Translations under genes and position numbers: made by a program
The notes under the pieces: generated by a model
Told to the model about the DNA's origin: nothing
Databases searched by the model: none
The model's input: only the letters and a program-made list of their open reading frames with translations
In this document: piece after piece, positions 1 to 10,716 of the stretch
Layout: every line of letters starts with the position of its first letter
Position numbering within the stretch: the stretch's first letter is position 1
From: Isoetes taiwanensis
Taxonomy: Eukaryota > Streptophyta > Lycopodiopsida > Isoetales > Isoetaceae
Reading direction: 5' to 3'
DNA length: 64,000 nucleotides
Assembly: GCA_021234155.1 (NCBI GenBank)
Contig: JAJEKV010000051.1
Span: 9,756,105 to 9,820,104, forward strand

Positions 1-630
1 TAAGCCACTCGTTACTTAAAGAAATCACATTTGGAAATCTTTGCATAGAGCTTGTGTCCCCGCAGAATTCGAAGAACGTGTTCCAAATGTACGAAATGCT
101 CTTCAACAGTTTGCGAGTAGACGATACTATCATCTAAAAAAAACCTCGACAAACTTGTCCAAATGCTCAGAGAACACTTGCTTCATTAGGCGCATAAATG
201 TTGCGGGCGCACTTGTGAGCCCAAACAACATAACCAAAAACTCATAATGTCCTTGATGAGTTCTGAATGCAGTTTTAGGTTCGTCCCCTTCCCGAATCCT
301 AATATGATGATATCCACTGCGGAGGTCGACTTGGTAAACCATTTGGCACCCCCAAGAAGATCTAGAATATCATCGACCCGGGGTAAAGGATATCTATCCT
401 TTACAGTTGCCTTGTTAAGTGCCCGGTAATCTATGCACATCCGCCATGGGCTTGACCCCAGGTTCAAGCACAATTTCATGCTCAACTCCCCGAGAAGGTG
501 GTGGCCTTTTCGGCAACTCTTCTGGGAACGCGTCTTTAAATCTTTCCAAAAGATTTTGTAATTCTGGATTTACATCTGAACCAAGTTCAATGTTTACATC
601 CATAGAATAAAGACTTAACCATGTCATCAT
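1..630 (-). mobile_element. Ty3/gypsy pol fragment: reverse transcriptase, frameshifted and cut by the window edge
   Basis: Three overlapping minus-strand frames read as the start of a Ty3/gypsy reverse transcriptase. 630-415 carries the linker before RT ([16 protein letters not shown]). 485-370 carries [16 protein letters not shown] and [13 protein letters not shown]. 342-130 carries [18 protein letters not shown] and [14 protein letters not shown]. The catalytic box (FLDDSIVYS, the YxDD position) lies near 121-135 but is shifted out of frame by a run of T residues. After it the frame continues to the window edge with an in-frame TAA near KCDFFK. The enzyme would copy element RNA into DNA. 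It lies downstream of the gag at 1828-2511 in the normal gag-pol order. This copy is dead: at least two frameshifts and one stop are visible. Confidence 0.9.
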
Positions 631-634
631 CAGG

Positions 635-730
635 CATGATATCCATCAAGAAAAAACTATCTTCTTACATGCAATTTTCAATCATGATATCCATCAAGAA
701 AAAACTATCTTCTTACATGCAATTTTCAAT
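635..730. repeat. Exact tandem duplication, 48 bp x 2
   Basis: The 48-bp unit starting CATGATATCCATCAAG at 635 is repeated without change at 683-730. It lies just upstream (minus-strand sense) of the RT linker. The identity of the two copies points to a recent local duplication. Confidence 0.9.
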
Positions 731-853
731 TGCATTCTTTTCTAAACATAGACTTATAAGACTCCTAAGAATATAACCCAAGTGCCCTTAAGTTGCCCGA
801 GGCAATTCCATGGCTTAAACCTTAAAGGTTTACATGACTTGGAATTATTCCTT

Positions 854-1306
854 TGTAACGTTCCTAACCGACATGCCCTTAACCAACTGGGCAAAACCGT
901 CTAGACATTTATGCGTAGTCGCTTCTACCCATTTATGCCGGTGTCTCGGGAACGCCCCACAGGCACATTCAAGGTTCGAATACTCGAGCGGTCTACCAAG
1001 GGCCCGTTACAGTCTCTCCCACTAGAACTATGCTCGTCCTCGAGCATCCAAGGCTATACCATGTCACAATAATTACCAAGTCTTTGTAAATTACCCATGC
1101 ATATAGGCACCCATAGAGACTCGAACTCGAGATCTGCTCTGATACTAAATGTGACATTCCTAACCGACATGCCCTTAACCAACTGGGCAAAATTGTCTTG
1201 ACGTTTATGAGTAGTCGCTTCTACCCATTTATGCGGTGTCTCGGGAACGCCCCACAGGCACATTCAAGGTTCGAATACTCCAGCGGTCTACCATGGGCCC
1301 GTTACA
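854..1306 (-). mobile_element. TRIM (terminal-repeat retrotransposon in miniature), copy 1, complete with target-site duplication
   Basis: Two near-identical direct repeats of about 158 bp (854-1011 and 1150-1306) enclose only 138 bp. On the minus strand each repeat begins TGTAAC and ends with a TTACA- or TCACA-type terminus, as an LTR should. Directly after the upstream LTR is TAGTATCAGAGCAG, a variant of the initiator-tRNA-Met primer site TGGTATCAGAGC. Directly before the downstream LTR is the purine-rich GTGGGAGAGAC, which fits a polypurine tract. The insertion is flanked by a 5-bp direct repeat TCCTT (849-853 and 1307-1311). There is no coding capacity. TRIMs are moved by proteins from autonomous LTR elements. 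It interrupts the gypsy element between gag and pol. Confidence 0.88.
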
Positions 1307-1311
1307 TCCTT

Positions 1312-1827
1312 GATTTTGACCAATTCCTAGTCATTGGGAGTCTTCCCTACATTTACTTAGAAAAGTCGAACATGAAACTTTCCCATTAAATAACATTATC
1401 TATTTCTTCATAAGAATTTGGTCTACTAAATCGACCCCGTCGCTTAGCCAAAATTCCTATGGTTTTAATCCTTTTTCATACGACCTTAACTAAGTGCGTA
1501 CTAGGATTAGTTATGAGATGTCAAGATATTCCAATATCTTTCCCATCTTGTAAGTTTTGTATATTACCAAAATATACTTACCCAAATTATAATTGCACCT
1601 ATTGCATTATAATTAAAAAATTGAGATATATATAAAAAAAAACATACCTTACTATAGTTCCTTGAACTAATTTGGATACTTCTATCTAACAGTTTTCTAA
1701 CTGTCCATTACTTGCGCCTACAAGTAACAAAAGAAATTTATCTAAGTAACAAAGCCAATTTTGCTATTAGTTTTTCTTTCTCGATAACTTTACTATAGTT
1801 TCCAATCAAGCCCTTGAGGTAACTTCA
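1312..1827 (-). other. Decayed gag-pol spacer of the gypsy element
   Basis: No continuous frame is visible on either strand. Short minus-strand stretches look like worn element coding or spacer sequence. It lies where the protease region would be expected, but no DTG or DSG motif could be found. The stretch from about 1600 to 1640 is A-rich. Confidence 0.4.
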
Positions 1828-2511
1828 TTAAATGTTAGGACAATTCCATACATCACGTCCTCTTTTCCCACAACCCAAACAAGGTTTATCTGTATTAACC
1901 TCGTTAATACCATCCTTTTCCTTAGAGCCACCCAGAACTTCCCCTCTTGGTTGAGAACTGGAATTGTGCCCATTAAAACTACTCGAACAACCCGGTTGTT
2001 CTTCGTCTTTTAGGCTAAACCTTCTGCTTGGTTGACTGCATATGCAAGCATAGAACACTGCTGTATCCAAATCCCTTGGATGCAGTCTCTTAAGCTTCAT
2101 TTTAAGTGCAGTGTCATTTATGCCACACATAAAATAAAAAACCTGACTTTCATCATCTATAGGCTGAACAATTGCAAGAAGCTTCCGAAGCTCTTGCTCA
2201 TAGGTTCTTAATTCTCCAGTTTGTTGTAAATTATGCAACTGACGATAAGCCATAAGTTCATTCAAGCAGTCAAAACTTCCCTGGGAAGGGACTTGTGAAG
2301 AAATACCCTTGGTATCTTCTTCAAGTACTTCAGCAATTAAACTGCATTGCTTAGTAACTAATTTATTGACTTCTTGTTCAATGGACGCCATCTTCCCTTG
2401 AAGATATGCTAAGTTTTCAGCTAGCTCTTGGACTAAAACACTCTCAAGTTCACGCTTCTCCACTTCCCAAGTGGTTTGAAAGACAGAACTTTTCTCGTCC
2501 ATTTCTGCCAT
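1828..2511 (-). CDS. Ty3/gypsy Gag-like protein with degenerate zinc knuckle
   Basis: An intact 227-codon frame starts at ATG 2511-2509. Residues about 10-70 are rich in E, K and L with heptad spacing, which fits a coiled coil. Residues about 85-150 (ELMAYRQLHNLQQTGEL, RLHPRDLDTAVFYA) look like the retrotransposon gag core. The C-terminus is CLGCGKRGRDVWNC, a CCHC zinc knuckle in which the histidine position is not histidine, so zinc and RNA binding is probably weakened. The protein would package element RNA. It sits between the primer-binding site at 2809-2822 and pol at 1-630, all on the minus strand. It is the best-preserved frame of a broken element and shows no host function. Confidence 0.75.
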   Translation of the reverse strand: MAEMDEKSSVFQTTWEVEKRELESVLVQELAENLAYLQGKMASIEQEVNKLVTKQCSLIAEVLEEDTKGISSQVPSQGSFDCLNELMAYRQLHNLQQTGELRTYEQELRKLLAIVQPIDDESQVFYFMCGINDTALKMKLKRLHPRDLDTAVFYACICSQPSRRFSLKDEEQPGCSSSFNGHNSSSQPRGEVLGGSKEKDGINEVNTDKPCLGCGKRGRDVWNCPNI

Positions 2512-2808
2512 CAAAGTCTAGATTTGCACAAATCTATAATGGCAATTTAACTCTTAAGATGTTTATTTAAATATGACTTCCAATCCGTATTTAAATTTCA
2601 AGAATCCTACTTACAGAGCTCAATCTATGTTTTCCCAGAAAATTATAAAGCTCAATCTAGATTTTCCCAGAAAACTAGATTCACAGCACTGTGTTTAGAT
2701 TTTCTAGAATCCCAAATTCTAAAATCTAAATTCACAGTTATCTCTTAAAATTAAGAGATTCTCATCGATCTGCAATCTCGGAACTCTTAGAGTTCTTGCA
2801 CAATCTCT

Positions 2809-2822
2809 GGGCTCTGATACCA
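2809..2822 (-). promoter_or_regulatory. Primer-binding site (initiator tRNA-Met) of the gypsy element
   Basis: The minus strand reads TGGTATCAGAGCCC, complementary to the 3' end of plant initiator tRNA-Met. It lies about 300 bp before gag, where minus-strand DNA synthesis would start. The 5' LTR should lie immediately to its right on the plus axis. Confidence 0.9.
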
Positions 2823-2825
2823 CTC

Positions 2826-3565
2826 TTATAGCACAAAATTTTTCCCTAAGGAGAAACCCTTGCCCGCATTGCTACGCCGGTCAGAACCGGAGTCACACCT
2901 ACAGTCTCGGAATCCAAATCCGAGCTACAGGCCCAGCTCTTGAATCCAACAGCAATCTCTGTTAGCAGAATCGACCCTTTTTTTCTCAAGACCCGATTTC
3001 CTCCTTTGCTCGAATTCTTGCTGCAGGCTTTATAATCCCTCATCTAGAGTTAACTGGAAGTCTCAGATGCCCAAAACCGGCCAGCTCATGCTTTCATTCG
3101 ATCTAATTCCATGCTCTCCACGATTTCGTCTTCTCTGATATATATCAGGTTTATAAGACCCACCCAACCGTTTGCTGCCACGTGTACCTTAATGGTGCAT
3201 TAAAAACCATAGCTAACTTTGCATTCTTATATTTTAATGCATTTAGCCCCTAGTACCCATGCTAGTCCCATTAGCAATAACATAACTTTGCCAACCTGCA
3301 CCCATATGAATCTCTTGCCTCCGCAACCCCGCTAGTCTTTCCGCACTAATACTTAGTGATATTAGCGCCCTGCCTAGCAACCCATTATCCGTTGCTTAGC
3401 CATTATTACCATTTACCACGCATCCCGTCACCGTAGAGTGGTTACAGTCAACACGACCCATTAAATCACAACTGCCCGGCAATCACGACCAACAGTACCC
3501 CCGTGCTCATGGACGTCCATCAAGGGCCCGATTCCGGCTATGCCCTTGGGAGCACCTGTAACAGT
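2826..3565 (-). mobile_element. 5' LTR of the gypsy element (approximate limits)
   Basis: The stretch upstream of the primer site should be the 5' LTR. The outer end is placed at TGTTACAGGTG (minus strand, near 3565), which has the usual TG start. The inner end was not resolved to the base because no CA abuts the primer site. A TATA-type promoter (CTTATAAACC on the minus strand, about 3148-3157) lies inside at a plausible distance. The partner LTR would be outside the window, so the limits cannot be checked here. Confidence 0.55.
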
Positions 3566-5529
3566 ATTATTCTGTGCTTTTACATTTTGGCAGTCTTGGT
3601 GAAGATAAGCAGATGGAGATGATGCAAACAGATGCTTCAATTTGGTCAGGTAAAACAATCTTTCTTATATTGAAGATGCAACTCCCATAGAGGATGTACC
3701 CTATATGTATGCTTCTAAGTTTTGGCCAAAAATATAGATCAGAAATATTTTGCAGATAATTTGTTCTATGTCTGCATAACATATAAGACAAAATTTCGAG
3801 GAAGGCATTTTTTTCTTTAAAGTCTTACGGAACCGGCCTTGCGTTCTTAGGAAGTGTCAAGCATGTTGCACCATAAAGTTTATATCTCTGATCGCAACTA
3901 AGAAGCTTCTTCAATGAGCTGAAGCCATAAGTGCTTTGTAAGTGCTTTGTGAGCTTGCTCATCAGCCATATGTTATTTAACACATTTGTTTATTTCACAA
4001 GAACAATAATTTGCAACCACCCTTGATTTATAAAGTATCCAATTGTCCCATTGCAACTAACAAACTTCTTCAGTAGTTGACAGTGTTATAAGTGCTTTGA
4101 ACTCGCTTTTTGGTCTCGGTGTCATGTAGTGCATACATGATCGAACAGATTTGGTGATTTTGTATGTATCCTTATTACAAAGGGCAACAAACAAAGAATT
4201 TGAGCGGTAAAGAGGTTCATTGATCTAAGGAAGGGCCATAAAGAGGAAAGTAGAATCTGGGGCGCCCGTATATCTACAACAGGATACGGTTTTTTCGGAC
4301 ATATTTCCCGTGGTTTTTTCGGGCATCCCATCACCCCCCATCCCATAGCCATCTGCCCATCCATGCGCCCACGATGGCCATCCGGTTGGGCATCCATGAC
4401 CCCATCCCGGTGGTATATCCGGACAGGCAAGACCGTTAATCATTATGGCTCGATTGACCACGGGGACCCGAGTACCACCCGCGGTGACAAGCATTAAATT
4501 CCCGAGCTCCCCGGTTACGTCCAAAAGAAAGACGTCCCATTCCCTGCCCGCAGTCCCGTTCCCGCCCCCAAAACGCCATTCCGTTGTACTCCCCCTCCCC
4601 ATTTGAATTTAAATAATCAATACTTGCCATTTATTTGATTTTCAAAACTAATCCCCTCCCGATTTGAATTTAAATATCAAAACAATGTTGTATTTGAATT
4701 TCAAAGCTACTTGAATACACCAATTCCAAAACAATGGTTTATACCAATTTCAAACTACTCCAATACTCCAATTCCAAAAAAATTGTTTATGCCAATTTCA
4801 ATACTACTCCAATACCTAGAGCTAAGATGATATCACCCTACTCTAATGTTTTGCCTCTTTGCTATATTTGTAAAAAATTGTTTATTCTTCAACTTTTTGC
4901 TACTCATTTAATCTGAAAGCAGATTGTGATCTAGATGATCTAAAGTTTAATTTCTCACAATAGTGTCTTTGCATAGGCCTGCATAACCTATTTTACATGC
5001 CAGGTGAGTGTGGTTGTAGGGAAAAGGTCAAATATGGCATTGGTATGTGCTTGATTTTATAGAAGGAATAATAAGGGAATCCAGAAAGGCAAAAGTGGAG
5101 CACAATACTCATTACAAAGTCTATGATCAGTATGTCTGTAGTCTGGAATATCTTGGAACTTCATGATGCTATGGTCACACTGTGCCTGTTGTAGTCATTT
5201 TGCTTACCTCTATTTATTGGAACATTTACCTTCTTGAAAGGTGGTCTCTGCATTTGAAAGGATGAACGCGTTGTAACAGTCTAGCAAGAGTCTTTGAGGT
5301 GAGAAAATCATATCAAATTAGCTTATGCAAACAGTTTTAAAATGATTTCCATACCATCCAACTGGGTTTAAACAACATAAGTTGAATTCAATTGCTATTG
5401 ACGAGCCAATGTACCTATCTGCCTACAGCTTTGTTTGGCACACAAACTGAACTTTTGGCAAGGGAATTGAGACCCAGTTTTTAAAACACTGCCTAGGTGC
5501 TGATGATACATTGTCTCATGAAGATAATA
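3566..5529. other. No gene recognised; GC-rich patch at about 4255-4610
   Basis: The open frames here are short, overlap on both strands and show no family motifs. The 4255-4610 patch is much richer in G+C than its surroundings, with runs such as CCCATCCCGG and CCCGTTCCCGCCCC. It may be an inserted fragment of a GC-rich repeat. The sequence 4600-4830 is AT-rich with repeated CAATTCCAAA and AATTTCAAA phrases. The segment from about 5490 is the first half of the duplication that continues after the MITE. Confidence 0.5.
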
Positions 5530-6263
5530 GGGAAAAACTACAGAATACCCTTATGTTTTGACATATTTTCCCATATACCCCTAACTTTTAAAATATTTCT
5601 GGAATGCCCCTGGTCAACGTACAATATATTTTGTAGTTTTGATAGTTGTTGAAATACCCTTATGTTTTGACATAATTCCTCAAATGCCCTTATGTTTCCT
5701 TCAAATTCACAAAATACCCTTGATATACCTGATCTATGGCAAATACTGTGGCTGGAGCTTAAGAATCGATAATGGGTTAGCTGGGTTTGCAAGAATCAGA
5801 TCCTTGTTCTAGTGGCTTCGCTACAATTGCATGGTAATAACAATAATTGGCAAAATTAGTGCGAAATCAGGAATTGGCTGATGCAAAATAAGTGTCCTAC
5901 TACTGGTGCGAAATCAGAATCGGCTGATAAGCTCAAAATCAGAATCGCTGCTGCTGGTGCACCCTCCAATCGAACTCTGTGCCACTGAGAATTTGCTGGT
6001 CTGTAGAGGATTATCGAAAAAGCAACCACCAAAAATTTGCTGGTCTGTAGCACCAAAAAAGCTTTTCTAAAAGAAGGCGGGAGCAGAAATGAACCGCTTG
6101 CACAAGGGCATTCAGTGAAATACGCAAAAATACGAGGGCATCATGTGATATATGAAATTATACAAGCCAAATACGTTGACCAGGGGCATTCCATAAATTT
6201 TTGAAAAGTTAGGGGTATGTGGGAAAATATGTCAAAACATAAGGGTATTCTGTAGTTTTTCCC
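5530..6263. mobile_element. Non-autonomous Mutator-like MITE with 92-bp terminal inverted repeats
   Basis: Bases 5530-5621 (GGGAAAAACTACAGAATACC at the outer end) are matched in inverted orientation by 6172-6263, with only a few differences. The flanks carry a near-perfect target duplication: AAGATAATA at 5521-5529 and AAGATTAATA at 6264-6273. Long terminal inverted repeats with a 9-10 bp target duplication are the hallmark of Mutator-like elements. The 550-bp core has no transposase. Inside the left arm the phrase AATACCCTTATGTTTTGACA recurs at about 5650, so the terminal repeat is itself partly duplicated. It would need a transposase supplied from elsewhere. Confidence 0.85.
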
Positions 6264-6600
6264 AAGATTAATAATAATCTAGCTAGCACCAACATTGCTA
6301 AGCAGGACACGTTTGTTCATGGGGTCACTTAATGGTCACTACTTTCCCATTGCGTCCTTCACGTTGGCTGAACTTCTCAATGTTCTGCTATTACATCCGC
6401 CATGTTGACTGATGCCTAGGTGTTGATGGTCTATTATCTCATCAAGATATTGACGAGCCCAACAATCCAGCAATCCAGCCACCACCAACATTGCTACGCA
6501 GGATAAGTTTGTTCATGGGGTCACTCACATAATTCTCAATGTTTTCCCATTGCATCCTTTATATTGTTTGAATCCTAGAGGAGCAAGAAACTAAATGTAC
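6264..6600. repeat. Diverged tandem duplication that received the MITE
   Basis: The phrase ACCAACATTGCTAAGCAGGA followed by GTTTGTTCATGGGGTCACT occurs at about 6287-6333 and again with changes at about 6480-6526. The preceding CCTAGGTG.TGATG phrase occurs at about 5494 and 6414. Together these define two diverged units of roughly 190 bp. The MITE lies inside the first, so the second shows the unoccupied form. Confidence 0.65.
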
Positions 6601-8469
6601 TTGCACTAATCAGCTTGGATTCAAAATGAAATTGGCAGGAGTCATGGATCAACCAGACTCTATTGCATGCATAAAGTCCTGTGCATAATCAGATATTACA
6701 AATGGAGTTCTGAATGAAATTGGCAGGAGTCGTGGATCAAGCGACTAGATCTGACACATTTACTTCTTTATCTTGAGAAGAACGATAAGAACTCGTGCCT
6801 CTAATTTAAAGTACGTCATAAAATGGGTAACAAAGTGGGCAGAAGATTTTGATGACCAAATTAATTGGTTTGAACAAGGGTTTGGTGCTAACAAAAATTA
6901 TGGAGAATGGGTGCAAAGGACACATAGAAGGTTCTGATGACGGGGGTTTGGTTTACGATCAATTATTACTTTTTACTTATGATCAATAGGGATGAATTAA
7001 GATGTCTTATTTTTTCATTTTCCATCTTTCAAAACGTCCATGGGTGTTTTGGAAGACGAGTCTGGTTAGGTAGTTCGTTTGAAAATAATAATGGCATTTT
7101 AGGATAGTTTGTGCGCGTTTTGAACCCTTGATTTTGTTACTTTTAATTTTAATCATTGGATTTTCAGTTTCAGATGCGATGCCTCCAAAACGGTGTGAAA
7201 GGATGCCATTCTTTCTTTCTCTCACTGAGCCGAATGTGCCTTGCCTTTTCAAGCATTCAATTCAAGATGCGGTTAATGCACGATTCATTTCTTATAGTCA
7301 GATTTCCACTCGGTTAATGCACGATTCATTTCTTATAGTCAGATTTCTACTTTGAGTACAAAGGAGCAATGGCCTATCTAATTTGGCCTGGCTAGGCTTT
7401 ACCGGTTGCAAGGGATCTCTTTCGGCAAATTAACGAGCAAGTAAGAGGTAACTTTCTTCTTTCACACATATTGCCGGATTTGGCACTTATGTTTCAGGTT
7501 TGCTAGCATCAGATGGGCATGACAACGATCCAAGACCTGCCCGGCAGGGAACAGAGTGAAGCCCTAAACTCCTTCTGTTGTTGACAATTCGTTCGAAGAC
7601 AATTCTTGGCTTGATTCGAAAATTGTTTGAAAGTTGCATTTGCTGGAGTGCCATAGAAGGTGAGGCATGGAATACAGAGGATATATAAGTGCATCAGTTT
7701 TAACAAGGGCATTTAATATGGCATGATTTATCTTACTACGTTTGTATATAGAGGGCATCCTTTGGATTAAAGCCATACATTATTAGGTTTCATTTGCTTA
7801 TGGTTGATTTCCTCCATCCTATCCTTATCTTTTTTCTCCCATCTTCTCTTTTCCTATTTCCACGTATAATGAGGTAATACCACAACCAACATACACATAG
7901 CTGGTCCGTCTCTCTCCATAGTACATATTAACTAATATTATCAACAGCTTAGCACTATTGCCCTTATGAAATAAGAAATTGGAAAACAAGTCAATCCACA
8001 TGAGTCGTATAACCCTAAATAGCACACACTATTGTGTCTTTAATATTTAAGCTATACCATTTAAAAAATGAGCTCTTATCTTGGTGCTATTGTTTCTATG
8101 GCTCGAATGCGTACCATATTTATTGCAATACACTAGTGTTGGTTATTGTACAACTGTTTAAACAACTTAATGGAACTCTTACTAGCTGTATGTATGCCAA
8201 AGATATTGTGTGAAAACTCAAAATATCTTTTTGTGTTACATGAGATTGTCCCTTAGCGATTGACCATGATGAACCACTATATACTTCAACTAAAAAGACT
8301 CGTGAACCAATGTATGTGTGTGGATGCTAGACAATTACTTAGAATTGAATTTGGCATTGTGGGTTTGGGTCAGATTTGGAGTCTATATTTTCGTATCTGA
8401 CATAGGCCACGTGGTTACTTTTTAGCTTTTGGATCCGACTTAATTTCAGGGTAGATTCCAGAGTAATCT
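6601..8469. other. No gene recognised; 41-bp tandem duplication at 7270-7351
   Basis: No frame with family motifs is seen. GAAATTGGCAGGAGTC recurs at about 6628 and 6717, a small dispersed duplication. The 41-bp unit CGGTTAATGCACGATTCATT occurs at 7270 and 7311 with one difference. The rest is AT-rich. Confidence 0.5.
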
Positions 8470-10716
8470 ATCCATAGATTGGTTCAAAAATCTGGTTCTA
8501 GGCAATCTGTTATTTCAAAACAAATGCTCGGGAGGAACATTTTGACTAATGTTGCCGTCGCTTACGAGGGTCTTTATTGGGCGAGGAGAATAGGTCAAGG
8601 CATTGCTTATCTTAAGCTTGACTTTGCCAAAGCTTACGATAGTGTCCGTTGGGAGTTCTTGTCTGCCATGATGTTAGCGTTGGGCTGTGGTCCACGCTTT
8701 ACAGAGACAGTCATGAAGTTGCATAGGTCAGCACGGGCTACGGTGGTGTGCCAGGGTGAACCCTCTGCCTTTTTCTCCTTAGGCAGAGGGGTGCGTCAGG
8801 GGTGCCCTTTGGCGCCGTTTTTGTTTACGATTGTGGCGGAGGCACTATCTCAGTTGTTTTTTGCTGCAGTGGAGGAGGGGGTGGTGTATGGGCTTCGGAT
8901 GCAGGATGGTAGCCAGCAGATTATTAACCAGTTTGCCGATGACACTTTCCTCTTCTTGGTGGCAGAAGAGAGGAATTTGTGGAATGTGAAGGGTTTGCTG
9001 GATACTTTCTCCTTGGCCTCGGGCATTCTTCTGAATTGGGGTAAGTGCTCCGCATTATGGGCCCAGCTGACTCCGCCTCCCCCTTGTTTGGCTCTATTCC
9101 CTTGGAAGGTGCTTCCAGGTAATGTGTGTACTAAGCTATTGGGTATTCCCTTTGGAGGGGATGTTTCCAAGGGGAGGGTGTGGGATGAGATTTTGCAGGG
9201 GTTCCAGAAACACCTCAATTGGTGGAAGGATAGCAAGTTGTCCATGGCAGGTAGGATCATTATTGCCAAGTCAGTACTTTGTAGCACTCATGTGTATACA
9301 GCATCTGCGATGTTAGCTCATGAGGGTAAGATACAGGCTTTGGATAAGATTGTTTGAAATTTTGTGTGGGGCGGGGATGATGAAGGGGCGGTTGTTAAAG
9401 TGGCTTGGTGGAAGTGTCTCCGCCCCCGGGAGGACGGGAGCTTGGCCATTCTGGATTTGGCACTGCATAGTAAGGTGTTGGTCTCCAAGTTTGTTTGGAG
9501 CATTCTGCAGGATGGAGCATCTGCTCCTGGTGCGGCGCTGTTGTTGCAGTCTCTTCGCCATTGTGTGGCATTTGGGAAGCCGTCTGTGCATGTGGAATTG
9601 CCCTGGCCTTTCCCACATGCATCCCCTTTTCTCACGGGGGTGTTGCGGGCTTGGGATCATGTGCGTGTGCTCTTCCAGCTAGATTATGCCTCAATTTATC
9701 ACCACCCTTTCTTGTGGGTTCCTCTACCCCCTGCGCACTTGCCCTTGGCTGCCACCGTGCATGTTCGGACACAGGCCCCTTGGAGGCGAGCTGCTGTGCT
9801 CACTTTGGAGGATTGGTATTGGGGTGGTCAATTAGCTTCGTGGGAGTTCTTTCGAGCTCGCTTTCGCCTGAGGGGCAATGACCGGGCTATCTGGGAACAA
9901 GTGGCGGGGAGCATTCCGCTACACATACCTATAGTCCCTCAGGATAATGTGATGATGTGGTGGTACAGGTGTGGAAGGTTCATCCGGATGTTGTGTCTTC
10001 TTGTTTTGTGCGGTCTTGTTACCGGGTGCTGGCTATTCATGACACACTGCCCCCCTTCAGGCAAGTGGTCTCTGCAGCTTCCGGGTTCTCGATGGCGCTC
10101 GGTTTGGATGTGGATATGGAGCTCAGGGTTAGGGTGCTTCTGTGGCAGGTGGTGCACCACTTTATCAGGGTGAATGCCTTTGTGAGTCAGTTTAGGCCGG
10201 GTGTGAGCCCTCTCTGCCCTTATTATGGCCTTCATCGTGAGACTGTGGAGCATTGTCTGGTTTTATACCCTCACTTGCAGGCTGCCTGGGATTGGGTTAG
10301 GGCTCTGTTTCAGGTGAGATTGACTAGCCAGCAGTTGCTGCTTCATGTGTATCCTGGTGCTTGGCCGCTCTTGCGGCAGCAAGCCTTGCATCTGTGCGTG
10401 GCTTGGTTGGTGTGGCTGATTTGGAAGCGGCGGCGGTTGTGGATCTTTCAGGGGATTCAGCAGCCTGCAGCCTCTCTGATTCCTCGACTCAGGTACAAGC
10501 TATTTCAAAGCTTTCTAGTGTTCCCGGGATTAGTAGAGCGGAAGTTTGCCATTTGGCGGGACTTCTTGGGTGTTGTAGATGGTGATGGTCGGTTTGTACA
10601 GCAATAGAGTTGCAGTTTTTCTGTGAGTTTGTTGTGGAGTGTCGAGGTATCACTATCTCTTTGGGGCAGTTCTCCTTCCTCCTCACTTGCTTTGTAACAG
10701 TTCTTCAAAAAAAAAC
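8470..10716 (+). mobile_element. L1-type LINE, 5'-truncated, with RT, zf-RVT region, 3' UTR and poly(A)
   Basis: The element is clearly more G+C-rich than its flanks. From 8479 the frame reads GRNILTNVAVAYEG, LKLDFAKAYDSVRWEF, GVRQGCPLAPFLF and NQFADDTFLFL, in the order of non-LTR reverse transcriptase motifs. At 9355-9357 one in-frame TGA interrupts the sequence just before NFVWGG, and the same frame then continues to about 9955. A frameshift near 9955 moves the remainder to another frame ending at TAG 10605-10607. That part holds a worn zinc-binding zf-RVT region (VLLWQ, then LCPYYGLHRETVEHC with one cysteine replaced by tyrosine) and IWKRRRLWIF. An A run at 10707-10715 ends the element. 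The endonuclease and ORF1 are missing. No target duplication was found. Confidence 0.9.

Noticed and set aside
854-1306. Cassandra-type TRIM with 5S rRNA promoter
   Set aside because: No 5S A, IE or C box wording is found in the LTR. The family is different.
4225-4602. 125-codon Gly/Trp-rich minus-strand gene in the GC island
   Set aside because: Composition follows the C/G runs, overlapping frames are open too, and no family motif is seen.
8850-9287. Minus-strand 145-codon frame within the LINE
   Set aside because: Antisense shadow of the GC-rich reverse transcriptase frame.
9939-10253. Minus-strand His-rich frame
   Set aside because: Antisense shadow of the LINE 3' coding part.
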